This document shows, piece after piece, positions 1 through 5,789 of a DNA stretch of 6,669 bases. The notes under the pieces were generated by a model. It was not told the DNA's origin. It searched no databases and saw only the letters and a list, made by a program, of their open reading frames with translations. The first letter of the stretch is position 1; the number at the start of each line of letters is the position of its first letter. The position numbers and the translations under genes were made by a program. Origin of the DNA: Porticoccaceae bacterium (GTDB lineage Bacteria > Pseudomonadota > Gammaproteobacteria > Pseudomonadales > Porticoccaceae); NCBI GenBank assembly GCA_023255165.1, contig JALRJD010000287.1, positions 1-6,669 on the forward strand. The letters are read 5' to 3'.

Positions 1-33
1 CGGCGACTCTCTTTTTATCAACAGGATTATACG

Positions 34-348
34 ATGTCAGAATTTACCAATGTCAGCGTGAGCAAAGAAGCGAACGTTTATTTCGATGGTCAGGTGACCA
101 GCCGTTCGGTTACCTTTGCCGATGGCACCCGCAAAACCCTCGGTGTGATGTTGCCCGGTGACTATGAGTTTGGCACAGAGGTGCGCGAGTTGATGGAGAT
201 CACCTCCGGTGAGCTGGATGTCTTGCTGCCTGGCGCGACAGAGTGGCAGGCATTTAAAGGGGGCATGTCTTTTGAGGTGCCAGCAGCGGCAAAATTTGGT
301 GTCAGGGTTAAGCAGATTACCAATTATGTTTGCTCATACTTTGCCTGA
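34..348 (+). CDS. ppnP: Pyrimidine/purine nucleoside phosphorylase PpnP
   Basis: This encodes a 104-residue, single-domain cupin-type protein of the PpnP (formerly YaiE/DUF1255) family. The family catalyses phosphorolysis of purine and pyrimidine nucleosides to the free base and ribose-1-phosphate in the cytoplasm (family knowledge). Recognisable stretches are the N-terminal NVYFDGQVTSR, the central GVMLPGDYEFGT, the turn ITSGELDVLLPGATEWQ and the C-terminal VPAAAKFGVRV followed by YVCSYFA, which line up with the E. coli protein over its length of about 94 residues. About ten extra residues sit at the N terminus. The ATG at 34 has an AGGA at 23-26, seven bases upstream, which supports this start. 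The next gene on the strand begins 29 bases after the TGA, so the two could be co-transcribed. The promoter is not resolvable, because only 33 bases precede the gene. Confidence 0.93.
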   Translation: MSEFTNVSVSKEANVYFDGQVTSRSVTFADGTRKTLGVMLPGDYEFGTEVRELMEITSGELDVLLPGATEWQAFKGGMSFEVPAAAKFGVRVKQITNYVCSYFA

Positions 349-365
349 TTGGTTCTTGTGAGCAT

Positions 366-369
366 GGAG
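366..369 (+). promoter_or_regulatory. Ribosome binding site that selects a TTG start
   Basis: The GGAG at 366-369 lies eight bases before the TTG at 378. It is the only good Shine-Dalgarno match upstream of the conserved part of the VF530-family gene. No in-frame ATG or GTG exists between the previous gene and the conserved region, so this site decides the start. Confidence 0.6.
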
Positions 370-377
370 CTGGATCG

Positions 378-662
378 TTGACCGCCGAGTCGCAACCCAA
401 CAACCCCCTGCACGGCATCACGCTGGAGACAGTGGTGACTCGGCTGGTTGAACATTATGGTTGGCCGTATCTCGCTGACACTATTAATATCAACTGCTTT
501 AAAAGCGACCCTTCGATAAAGTCGAGCCTGACGTTTTTGCGCAAAACGCTGTGGGCGCGGGAGAAGGTGGAAAAACTTTATATCAAAACCTTTGCCGCCT
601 CCAAACCTGCGACTGCGGGCAAGCCCAATCCGTGGACATCCGGGGCCTATAAAAAGTCCTGA
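378..662 (+). CDS. VF530-family (DUF2132) small protein, TTG start
   Basis: This encodes a 94-residue basic protein of the VF530/DUF2132 family. Members are small all-helical proteins annotated as DNA-binding on the basis of fold; the physiological role is unknown. The family signature is clear: NNPLHGITLETVVTRLVEHYGW (residues 8-29), then INCFKSDPSIKSSLTFLRKTLWAR (residues 38-61) and the start of a third helix, KVEKLY. The reading frame is open back to 330, inside the end of ppnP, but that N-terminal extension is not like the family. The TTG at 378 has a GGAG eight bases upstream and places the conserved NPLHG motif about ten residues in, as expected. The C-terminal tail of about 25 residues is Ala/Lys/Pro/Gly rich and looks disordered. 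The gene follows ppnP by 29 bases. Confidence 0.82.
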   Translation: MTAESQPNNPLHGITLETVVTRLVEHYGWPYLADTININCFKSDPSIKSSLTFLRKTLWAREKVEKLYIKTFAASKPATAGKPNPWTSGAYKKS

Positions 663-756
663 TTCAGCCAAAACGAATCTGCGGATATAGCCCCAATCTT
701 GAGCTGGTGCGGGTAGAGGCGGAACTGACTTTAACCCTCGCTGACTTTGGTCTACG

Positions 757-784
757 TTTACTTCGTTGGAAGAATTTTTATTCT
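757..784 (+). promoter_or_regulatory. Weak sigma70-like promoter candidate before the ferritin-like gene
   Basis: TTTACT (757-762) and TATTCT (779-784) are separated by 16 bases, and each matches four of six consensus positions. The -10 lies inside a small inverted repeat, AGAAT (771-775) and ATTCT (780-784) with a four-base loop. Transcription from it would begin just before the ribosome site at 794-800. The wider gap 663-807 contains no gene that I can support. Confidence 0.2.
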
Positions 785-793
785 CTGTTACCA

Positions 794-800
794 GTGAGGA
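794..800 (+). promoter_or_regulatory. Ribosome binding site of the ferritin-like gene
   Basis: AGTGAGG/GAGGA-type sequence at 794-800 ends seven bases before the ATG at 808. It favours that ATG over the in-frame TTG at 766, which would add 14 residues not seen in the family. Confidence 0.6.
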
Positions 801-807
801 ATTGACG

Positions 808-1107
808 ATGGCCAATGAAGGTTACCATGAGGCGGAGGAGAAGCTCTCCGCAAAGACCAGGGATATGCACCGGGCGATCAGCTCGCTAATGGAAGAGCTG
901 GAGGCGGTTGACTGGTATAACCAGCGCGTCGATGTCTGCGAAGATGATGATCTCAGGGTTATCCTCCAGCACAATCGCGATGAGGAAAAAGAACATGCCT
1001 GCATGTTGCTGGAATGGTTGCGTCGTCGTGATCCGCGATTTGAAAAAGAGCTGAAAGATTATTTATTTACCGACAAGCCGATTGCCCATTTTTCAAACCA
1101 CGACTAG
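808..1107 (+). CDS. Encapsulated-ferritin (EncFtn)-like protein lacking a targeting tail
   Basis: This encodes a 99-residue, strongly acidic two-helix protein of the EncFtn type of ferritin-like proteins. In the family, annular assemblies of dimers oxidise Fe(II) at a di-iron site formed between subunits, usually inside an encapsulin shell. The core MHRAISSLMEELEAVDWY and HNRDEEKEHACMLLEWLRR is very close to the Rhodospirillum rubrum EncFtn as I remember it. By that alignment the ferroxidase residues are Glu30, Glu60 and His63, and the entry-site residues are Glu29, Glu32, Trp36 and Tyr37, all present. The sequence ends soon after DYLFTDKPIA at Asp99. Characterised encapsulin cargo members continue about 30-40 residues to a GSLR-type targeting peptide. 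No such peptide appears in any downstream frame before a stop, and no shell gene is in the window. The ATG at 808 is chosen because of the ribosome site at 794-800. Family assignment is strong, but iron storage without a shell is inference. Confidence 0.85.
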   Translation: MANEGYHEAEEKLSAKTRDMHRAISSLMEELEAVDWYNQRVDVCEDDDLRVILQHNRDEEKEHACMLLEWLRRRDPRFEKELKDYLFTDKPIAHFSNHD

Positions 1108-1114
1108 TGGTTTG
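1094..1114 (+). terminator. Hairpin spanning the stop codon of the ferritin-like gene
   Basis: A perfect 8-bp inverted repeat, CAAACCAC (1094-1101) and GTGGTTTG (1107-1114), encloses a five-base loop. The TAG stop codon (1105-1107) runs from the loop into the right arm. The bases after it (TCTTTC) are only moderately T-rich, so this could be a weak intrinsic terminator or attenuator, or an mRNA-stabilising hairpin. It separates the ferritin-like gene from the next two genes. Confidence 0.4.
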
Positions 1115-1152
1115 TCTTTCAGCGGGTCGACTTAATCGCTTTTCCCGTAAAC

Positions 1153-1157
1153 AGGAG
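1153..1157 (+). promoter_or_regulatory. Ribosome binding site of the 58-residue membrane protein
   Basis: The AGGAG at 1153-1157 lies five bases before the ATG at 1163. It is the strongest evidence, besides the hydrophobic pattern, that the short frame is translated. Confidence 0.65.
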
Positions 1158-1162
1158 CCATT

Positions 1163-1339
1163 ATGCCCACAGCCTATGCATTGGTTATTTTAAATATTCT
1201 CTCTATTGTTATCTGTTATCAGATTGCAAAGAGCCGTGGCGGCAGCACTCGCTTCTGGGGGTGGATGGGAGTATTGTTTGGCCCCTTCGCGATTCCTTTT
1301 GCGTTTTATTGCAAGCCTAAAAATGAGAATAATAAATGA
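1163..1339 (+). CDS. Small two-helix inner-membrane protein, function unknown
   Basis: This is a 58-residue frame. It begins with an ATG preceded by AGGAG and ends in TGA. Residues about 3-22 (from TAYALVILN to CYQIA) and about 32-50 (from WGWMGVLFG to AFYC) are hydrophobic enough for two transmembrane helices. They are joined by a short polar, basic loop (AKSRGGSTR), followed by a charged tail KPKNENNK. The positive-inside rule places the loop in the cytoplasm and both ends in the periplasm, although the Lys in the C-terminal tail makes this uncertain. The motif WGWMGVLFGPFAIPFAF is of a kind common in unassigned small membrane proteins. The TGA overlaps the ATG of the ACT-domain gene (ATGA), suggesting translational coupling. 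I do not recognise a function. Confidence 0.72.
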   Translation: MPTAYALVILNILSIVICYQIAKSRGGSTRFWGWMGVLFGPFAIPFAFYCKPKNENNK

Positions 1340-1758
1340 CCGGTGAAACCGATCTGACCACGCTGCTCCATAACCTGTCCCCCAGCCTTAATCCGCAAGA
1401 CTATGTTTTTTGCACGATTGCGGATGCGGCCTATGGCGATTTTGCCGAGCACAAACCGCTGGCTTCGTTTATGGAAACTGAAGGGCTGACGCTGGTGCTG
1501 TTAAAATCCAGCGCCGATAAGGCCGGCCTGACCTATGAGGGAAGCTTTAAATACATCACTCTCAATGTGCACTCAAGTCTTGAGGCGGTTGGGTTAACTG
1601 CCGCGGTTGCAACCAGATTGGCGGAGCAGGGTATCAGCGCCAATGTGATTGCGGCTTTTTTTCACGACCATATTTTTGTTGCCTCGGCGGATGCCGACAG
1701 AGCGTTGGCGGCGCTGCAATCAGACAGCTTCAAGATTGTCGCTGAGGACCTCGTCTAG
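1336..1758 (+). CDS. ACT-domain protein (COG3602 type)
   Basis: This encodes a 140-residue cytoplasmic protein that resembles the COG3602 family of stand-alone double ACT-like proteins. ACT domains usually bind small ligands such as amino acids and act as regulatory modules; no ligand is established for this group as far as I know. The N-terminal half (about residues 5-65) holds the typical DYVFCTIAD and ASFMETEGLTLVLLKSSADKAGL. The second half (about 70-135) holds FKYITLNVHSSLEAVGLTAAVATRLAEQGISANVIAAFFHDHIFV, with the beta-alpha-beta-beta pattern of an ACT fold. The start ATG overlaps the preceding stop by four bases and has no clear ribosome site of its own, so it is probably coupled to the small membrane protein. 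Its last 39 bases overlap the 3' end of cobA on the other strand. Confidence 0.8.
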   Translation: MTGETDLTTLLHNLSPSLNPQDYVFCTIADAAYGDFAEHKPLASFMETEGLTLVLLKSSADKAGLTYEGSFKYITLNVHSSLEAVGLTAAVATRLAEQGISANVIAAFFHDHIFVASADADRALAALQSDSFKIVAEDLV

Positions 1759-2628
1759 TTTTTGATGCCGAGCATTATGCAGTACTTTATTACCACCCTG
1801 TTCGGCTTTCTCTTCGCCCATACTGCCGCTACCAATCTGCGCTGCCAACTGTTGTGCATAACCATTGGCATTAATCACGTCACCCATCAGCAGCAGGGCT
1901 GGTGATGGCAGCGGGTGATATTGCAGTTTGGCGGCGATGTCGCTGACAGTCGCCACCAGCACCTGCTGACTATCCGCGGTGCCTTGAGCCACTACGGCAA
2001 AGGGTTTATCTGCCGGGCAGCCGCGGGCAAGCAGCTGCATGGTAATTTCCGCCAGGTTGGAAAGGCCCATATAAAAGACCACTGTACTGTCTTTTTGCAG
2101 GGCCAGATCCCAGTTGATCTCCAGACGGCCGTGCTGCCGGTGGCCGGTGATAAAGGTCACCGCATGGGCGTGGTTGCGATGGGTCAGTGGAATACGGGTG
2201 GCCGCGGCACAGCCTATGGCGGCGGTAATGCCCGGCACAATATGGCACTCAATACCCTGCTCGGTGAGGTGATCGACCTCTTCGCCACCGCGGCCAAAGA
2301 TAAACGGGTCGCCGCCTTTTAGCCGCACCACCTTTTTCCCGCAGCGTGCCAGTGCCACCAGCAGCGCACAGATTTGATGCTGGGGCAGGCTGTGTTGGTG
2401 TTTGCGTTTACCAACATAGACCAGATCACAGTGTTTGCGGGCATGCTCGAGCAGCGCTGGGTTGGCCAGGCGGTCGTAGACAATGGCATCCGCCTCTTGC
2501 AACAAGCGCACGGCTTTGAGGGTGATCAACTCTGGATCACCGGGCCCCGCACCGACCAGATAAACTTCGCCCGTGGTTGGCGGCGGGGGCTGTGTGGGAG
2601 TGGCAAATAAATTCACAATATTGGTCAT
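1720..2628 (-). CDS. cobA: Uroporphyrinogen-III C-methyltransferase (SUMT)
   Basis: This encodes a 302-residue SAM-dependent methyltransferase that converts uroporphyrinogen III to precorrin-2, the first step towards siroheme (and cobalamin). Motifs in order are VYLVGAGPGDPELITLKA (residues 22-39), KGGDPFIFGRGGEE (104-117), VPGITAA (131-137) and the RIPLTHR and TGHR elements soon after, all typical of the family. It is a single-domain enzyme, not a three-domain CysG, so the precorrin-2 dehydrogenase and ferrochelatase steps must be encoded elsewhere. It is somewhat longer than most stand-alone SUMTs (about 255-280 residues). The extra length is a proline-rich leader (TPTQPPPPTTG, residues 10-20) and a polar C-terminal tail. 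It is the last gene of the nirB-nirD-nasA operon, 22 bases after nasA. The likely role is siroheme supply for NirB. The ribosome site before the ATG is weak. Confidence 0.93.
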   Translation of the reverse strand: MTNIVNLFATPTQPPPPTTGEVYLVGAGPGDPELITLKAVRLLQEADAIVYDRLANPALLEHARKHCDLVYVGKRKHQHSLPQHQICALLVALARCGKKVVRLKGGDPFIFGRGGEEVDHLTEQGIECHIVPGITAAIGCAAATRIPLTHRNHAHAVTFITGHRQHGRLEINWDLALQKDSTVVFYMGLSNLAEITMQLLARGCPADKPFAVVAQGTADSQQVLVATVSDIAAKLQYHPLPSPALLLMGDVINANGYAQQLAAQIGSGSMGEEKAEQGGNKVLHNARHQKLDEVLSDNLEAV

Positions 2629-2650
2629 GGTTTGGTCCGCTTGATTGAGG

Positions 2651-5398
2651 TTATCCCAGTGCCGTGGCTTCTTGATCTACCGCTCTACCGGCGATCAGAT
2701 TGTTCAATTCGGGAATACAGGAGCCGCAGTTGCTGCCGCACTTTAAGGTTTCGCCAAGTTGCTGTATCGAGCAGGCGCCGCCTTTAATTGCCGCGATAAT
2801 GCGTGCTTCACTGACTTTAAAGCAGGAGCAGATCAACCTGTCGTCGCCCTGTTGCTGCGGCCCGCAGAGTAGGCTCCAATAGCTTTCAATGGCGCGCGGA
2901 TTCAGCAGCGTTTGCAGCCACGATCTGGCGGGCAGAGATTGCTTGTCGCGGTGGCTGAAAATGGCAATTTCCATCCGCTCGTCGCTGTAACCGATCAGGC
3001 GCTGATCCAGATGAGCGGGGTCGGAAAACTGGGCATAGGCCATGGGGCCAGTTTCTGTGATCGCAAAAGTACTGGCGTCAAAAGCCCCGAAATCAAAAGC
3101 CTCGGACTCAAAAGCGCTGGAAATATAACCCTGCCAATCAAAGTCCGCGCTCACTGCCACCTGATAAATGCAACCCTGTTGCTCTGGCAGCGGCGCAAGG
3201 TTCCAGTTAATAAAGCCGCGGCAATCAATTTTTTGGCGGCTCACCACCACTGCCCAGCACGGGGTTTCGATTTTTTTCAGCGCGGCGCGGCTGCATTTAA
3301 ATTGCGGCTGCCCGGACAGCGGATCGGTAACCGGTTCAATCAAACGGTCAACCCGGGCGCTGTGCGCGTTTTGGTCACTCCAGTGAATGGGCACGAACAG
3401 TTGTCCCGGTGCAATGCCCGGGTCAATCATGCAGAGCACTGCAATCGCACCGCGGCCGGTCGAAACCTCGGCCAGATCGCCCTGATCGAGACTTGCTTCG
3501 GCGGCGGTCTGCGGGTGCATGGCGACAAAGGGCTGATCAATATGGTTGAGCAGTGACGCGGCGCGGCCGGTGCGAGTCATGGTGTGCCACTGGTCGCGAA
3601 TACGACCACTGTTAAGGATCAGTGGGAACTTATTTTCGGAGCTCTTACCCCAATGTTTCCCGATTGGCAGGGCGGGGCTGATGGCGACAAACTGTGCCCG
3701 TCGATTAGGCGTTGCAAACTGCCCGTCTGCGAATAGTCGCTCTGTGCCCGTGGGTTGCTTGGCTGTCACCGGCCACTGAATCGGCTGCAGCTGATCATAA
3801 CCGGATTCCGAGAGCTGGCTCAGAGCGCCGATATTAAACAGGCGCTGGCCCTGATTGTGGTAACCACTGAGCCGCGCATGTTCGACAAAGATCTGCCGTG
3901 GTGAGCTGTAGTTAAAGGCTTCGCCAAAACCCATGGCGGTGGCCACGCGGGAGAGAATCCACCAGTCCGGACGTGCGTCACTCGGTGCACTGACCAGCGC
4001 TCGCTGGCGCGAAATACGTCGCTCGGAGTTGGTCACTGTGCCCGATTTTTCTCCCCAACCGGCGGCGGGTAGCAGAATATTGGCCGTGGCGGTGGTGTCG
4101 GTCTCGGCGATACAGTCGGAGACAATAACCGTGTCGCACTGCTGCAGGGCGGCTCTGACCCGATCGGCATTGGGCATACTCACGACCGGGTTGGTGCCAA
4201 TAATCCAGATCGCCCTGATGCGGCCATCAGCCACCGCATCAAACAGCTCCACCGCCTTAAGGCCCGGCTGTTGACTGAGCTGGTCGCTGTTCCAGAAGCT
4301 TGACAGAGTGGCGATATTTTCCGGGCTGTAATCCATATGCGCCGCCAGCATATTGGCCAGACCACCGACCTCGCGGCCACCCATGGCATTGGGCTGACCG
4401 GTAATTGAAAATGGTCCGGCACCCGGCTTGCCGATGCGGCCGGTAGCCAGATGGCAGTTGATAATGGCATTGCATTTGTCGCTGCCAGTGGCGGACTGAT
4501 TAATGCCCATGGAATAAAAGGTAATGGTTTTGTCAGTCTCGGCAAACCAGCGGTAAAAGGTTTCCAGGGCTTCCTGGTCGACGCCGCAGCGCTTGCCGAG
4601 AGTCGCTGTGCTGATTGCCTCTGCGGCCGCCAGTGCAGCGGCAAAGCCATCTGTGTGCTGTTTAATATAGGTGTTGTCCAGTTTGTCGGTTGTCGCCAGA
4701 TAGGCCAGCAGACCATTGAAGACAAAACCGTCCGCGCCCGGTGTGATGGCCAGATGCAGATCGGCGAGATCGCAGGTGGCAGTGCGTCGCGGGTCGATAA
4801 CAACGATTTTCATCGCTGGATTTTTCTCCCGGGCTGCGGCAATACGCCGGTAGAGCACCGGGTGAGTCCAGGCCGCATTGGAGCCGGTCAGCACCAGCAG
4901 CTGGCACTGTTCGAGATCTTCATAGTTGCAGGGCACGGCGTCGGCGCCGAAAGCGCGCTTGTAACCGGCCACCGCGGAGGACATGCAGAGCCGCGAATTG
5001 GTGTCGACATTGGGCGTGCCGATAAACCCTTTGGCGAGCTTGTTGGCAACATAATAGTCTTCGGTAAGCAGCTGGCCGGAAAGGTAAAAGGCGATTGCCG
5101 ACGGCCCATGTTGCTGGCGAATGCGGGTCAGCCTGCTGGCGACCTCGTCTACAGCATCGTCCCAACCGACTTCGCGCCCCTCAATACGTGGTTGCAGCAA
5201 ACGGCCATGGGTGCCCATGGTCTGAGCCAGCGCCGCGCCTTTGACGCAGAGCTTGCCAAGATTGGCCGGGTGTTGCGGGTCACCGGAGACGGCAATAATC
5301 TGCTCGTCGGCAACTTTCGCTCTGACGCCACAGCCCACCCCGCAGTAGGGGCAGGTGGTGAGCACGGTAGAGGTCGCAACAGAAGGTTTGTAAGTCAT
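2651..5398 (-). CDS. nasA: Assimilatory nitrate reductase catalytic subunit with C-terminal BFD [2Fe-2S] domain
   Basis: This encodes a 915-residue cytoplasmic molybdoenzyme that reduces nitrate to nitrite for assimilation. The N-terminal [4Fe-4S] ligands are Cys16, Cys19, Cys23 and Cys51, followed by CVKG with the conserved Lys53. The expected molybdenum ligand is Cys138 in NSRLCMSSA. The bis-MGD-binding domain extends to about residue 490. The dinucleotide-binding C-terminal domain begins near residue 593 (NSGRIRDQWHTMTRTGR) and runs to about 710. After a linker comes a BFD-type [2Fe-2S] domain: Cys857-x-Cys859 and Cys891-x2-Cys894, with additional Cys876 and Cys887. The linker includes a tandem 15-bp repeat encoding AF(D/E)xx units (residues 762-779). 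No signal peptide is present, consistent with the assimilatory rather than the periplasmic Nap enzyme. The start lies nine bases after nirD with only a weak ribosome site, so translational coupling to nirD is likely. No separate NasB-type reductase is seen in the window. Confidence 0.95.
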   Translation of the reverse strand: MTYKPSVATSTVLTTCPYCGVGCGVRAKVADEQIIAVSGDPQHPANLGKLCVKGAALAQTMGTHGRLLQPRIEGREVGWDDAVDEVASRLTRIRQQHGPSAIAFYLSGQLLTEDYYVANKLAKGFIGTPNVDTNSRLCMSSAVAGYKRAFGADAVPCNYEDLEQCQLLVLTGSNAAWTHPVLYRRIAAAREKNPAMKIVVIDPRRTATCDLADLHLAITPGADGFVFNGLLAYLATTDKLDNTYIKQHTDGFAAALAAAEAISTATLGKRCGVDQEALETFYRWFAETDKTITFYSMGINQSATGSDKCNAIINCHLATGRIGKPGAGPFSITGQPNAMGGREVGGLANMLAAHMDYSPENIATLSSFWNSDQLSQQPGLKAVELFDAVADGRIRAIWIIGTNPVVSMPNADRVRAALQQCDTVIVSDCIAETDTTATANILLPAAGWGEKSGTVTNSERRISRQRALVSAPSDARPDWWILSRVATAMGFGEAFNYSSPRQIFVEHARLSGYHNQGQRLFNIGALSQLSESGYDQLQPIQWPVTAKQPTGTERLFADGQFATPNRRAQFVAISPALPIGKHWGKSSENKFPLILNSGRIRDQWHTMTRTGRAASLLNHIDQPFVAMHPQTAAEASLDQGDLAEVSTGRGAIAVLCMIDPGIAPGQLFVPIHWSDQNAHSARVDRLIEPVTDPLSGQPQFKCSRAALKKIETPCWAVVVSRQKIDCRGFINWNLAPLPEQQGCIYQVAVSADFDWQGYISSAFESEAFDFGAFDASTFAITETGPMAYAQFSDPAHLDQRLIGYSDERMEIAIFSHRDKQSLPARSWLQTLLNPRAIESYWSLLCGPQQQGDDRLICSCFKVSEARIIAAIKGGACSIQQLGETLKCGSNCGSCIPELNNLIAGRAVDQEATALG
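3063..3122. repeat. Four-unit 15-bp tandem repeat inside nasA
   Basis: Four units of exactly 15 bases start at 3063, 3078, 3093 and 3108. The last three begin with identical TCAAAAGC and the first with GCAAAAGT. The period is a multiple of three, so the nasA frame is kept. On the coding strand it gives AFESE, AFDFG, AFDAS and TFAIT (residues 762-781). Confidence 0.85.
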
Positions 5399-5407
5399 CG
5401 ACTTTCG

Positions 5408-5776
5408 CTATTGGTTAAGCGGCGATTGATTAAGTAGCACATGTTCGGCGACCACAGCGACCGCGAAAACCGGCACCGAGATGGCAGTGTCTTCCAGACA
5501 CTCACCGGTGACCAGATCAAAGTGCTGTTTATACAATGGCGACGCCACCACCAGCCTGCCGTCGAGATCGCCGACAATGCCGCGGGACAGCACATTGGCC
5601 CCGCCTATCGGGTCGCGGTTGCCGATGGCATAGATCTGGGGCGTTTCATCGGGCAGATAAAACAGCGCGATCTGTTCGCCATTGAGCTCGGCGCAGACCC
5701 CGGAATTTGCTATCAGATCGGCTTGCCGACAGAGCGTGATGGCCTGCGATTCTATTGATTGTGATGCCTTGCTCAC
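5408..5776 (-). CDS. nirD: Nitrite reductase (NADH) small subunit
   Basis: This encodes a 122-residue cytoplasmic protein, the small subunit of the siroheme NADH-dependent nitrite reductase that reduces nitrite to ammonium. It has the Rieske-like fold of NirD: NRDPIGGANVLSRGIVGD (residues 53-70) and VVASPLYKQHFDLVTGECLED (about 76-96) fall where a true Rieske protein has its two Cys/His boxes. Here the cluster ligands are absent, as is normal for NirD, so it carries no [2Fe-2S] cluster. The start is a GTG with AGGAG eight bases upstream. The gene lies 11 bases after nirB and nine before nasA, so it is clearly within the operon. About 10-15 extra N-terminal residues precede the first conserved strand. 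Confidence 0.92.
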   Translation of the reverse strand: MSKASQSIESQAITLCRQADLIANSGVCAELNGEQIALFYLPDETPQIYAIGNRDPIGGANVLSRGIVGDLDGRLVVASPLYKQHFDLVTGECLEDTAISVPVFAVAVVAEHVLLNQSPLNQ

Positions 5777-5784
5777 GATTATTT

Positions 5785-5789
5785 CTCCT
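5785..5789 (-). promoter_or_regulatory. Ribosome binding site of nirD, overlapping the nirB stop
   Basis: AGGAG on the minus strand lies eight bases before the GTG start of nirD, and its first bases are part of the TAG stop of nirB (5788-5790). It decides the non-ATG start and suggests that nirD translation follows nirB termination. Confidence 0.7.

Noticed and set aside
661..679. GATTC/GAATC inverted repeat after the VF530-family gene as a terminator
   Set aside because: The stem is only five bases, AT-rich, with a nine-base loop and no T tract.
771..784. AT-rich inverted repeat upstream of the ferritin-like gene as a Fur box
   Set aside because: The arms AGAAT and ATTCT are only five bases with a four-base spacer, and do not fit the 7-1-7 Fur pattern. 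Iron control is attractive for a ferritin but not supported by the sequence.
324..815. A 163-codon open frame on the - strand opposite the VF530-family gene
   Set aside because: It covers the conserved VF530 gene and the intergenic gap, shows no family resemblance, and has no clear ribosome site.
1105..1200. A frameshifted encapsulin-targeting peptide after the ferritin-like stop
   Set aside because: I translated past the TAG in the same frame and in the +1 frame. Neither gives a GSLR-like peptide, and the +1 frame stops after nine residues (SGLSFSGST).
4451..5437. A 328-codon open frame on the + strand opposite nasA
   Set aside because: It is antisense to a well-conserved nasA region, has no recognisable motif and reads like low-information translation of GC-rich complement. 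Other open frames opposite nasA (2912-3556, 3933-4274, 4180-4803) are rejected for the same reason.
5408..5776. A Rieske [2Fe-2S] ferredoxin
   Set aside because: The fold is Rieske-like, but the Cys/His ligand pairs are missing, and the position between nirB and nasA shows that it is NirD.
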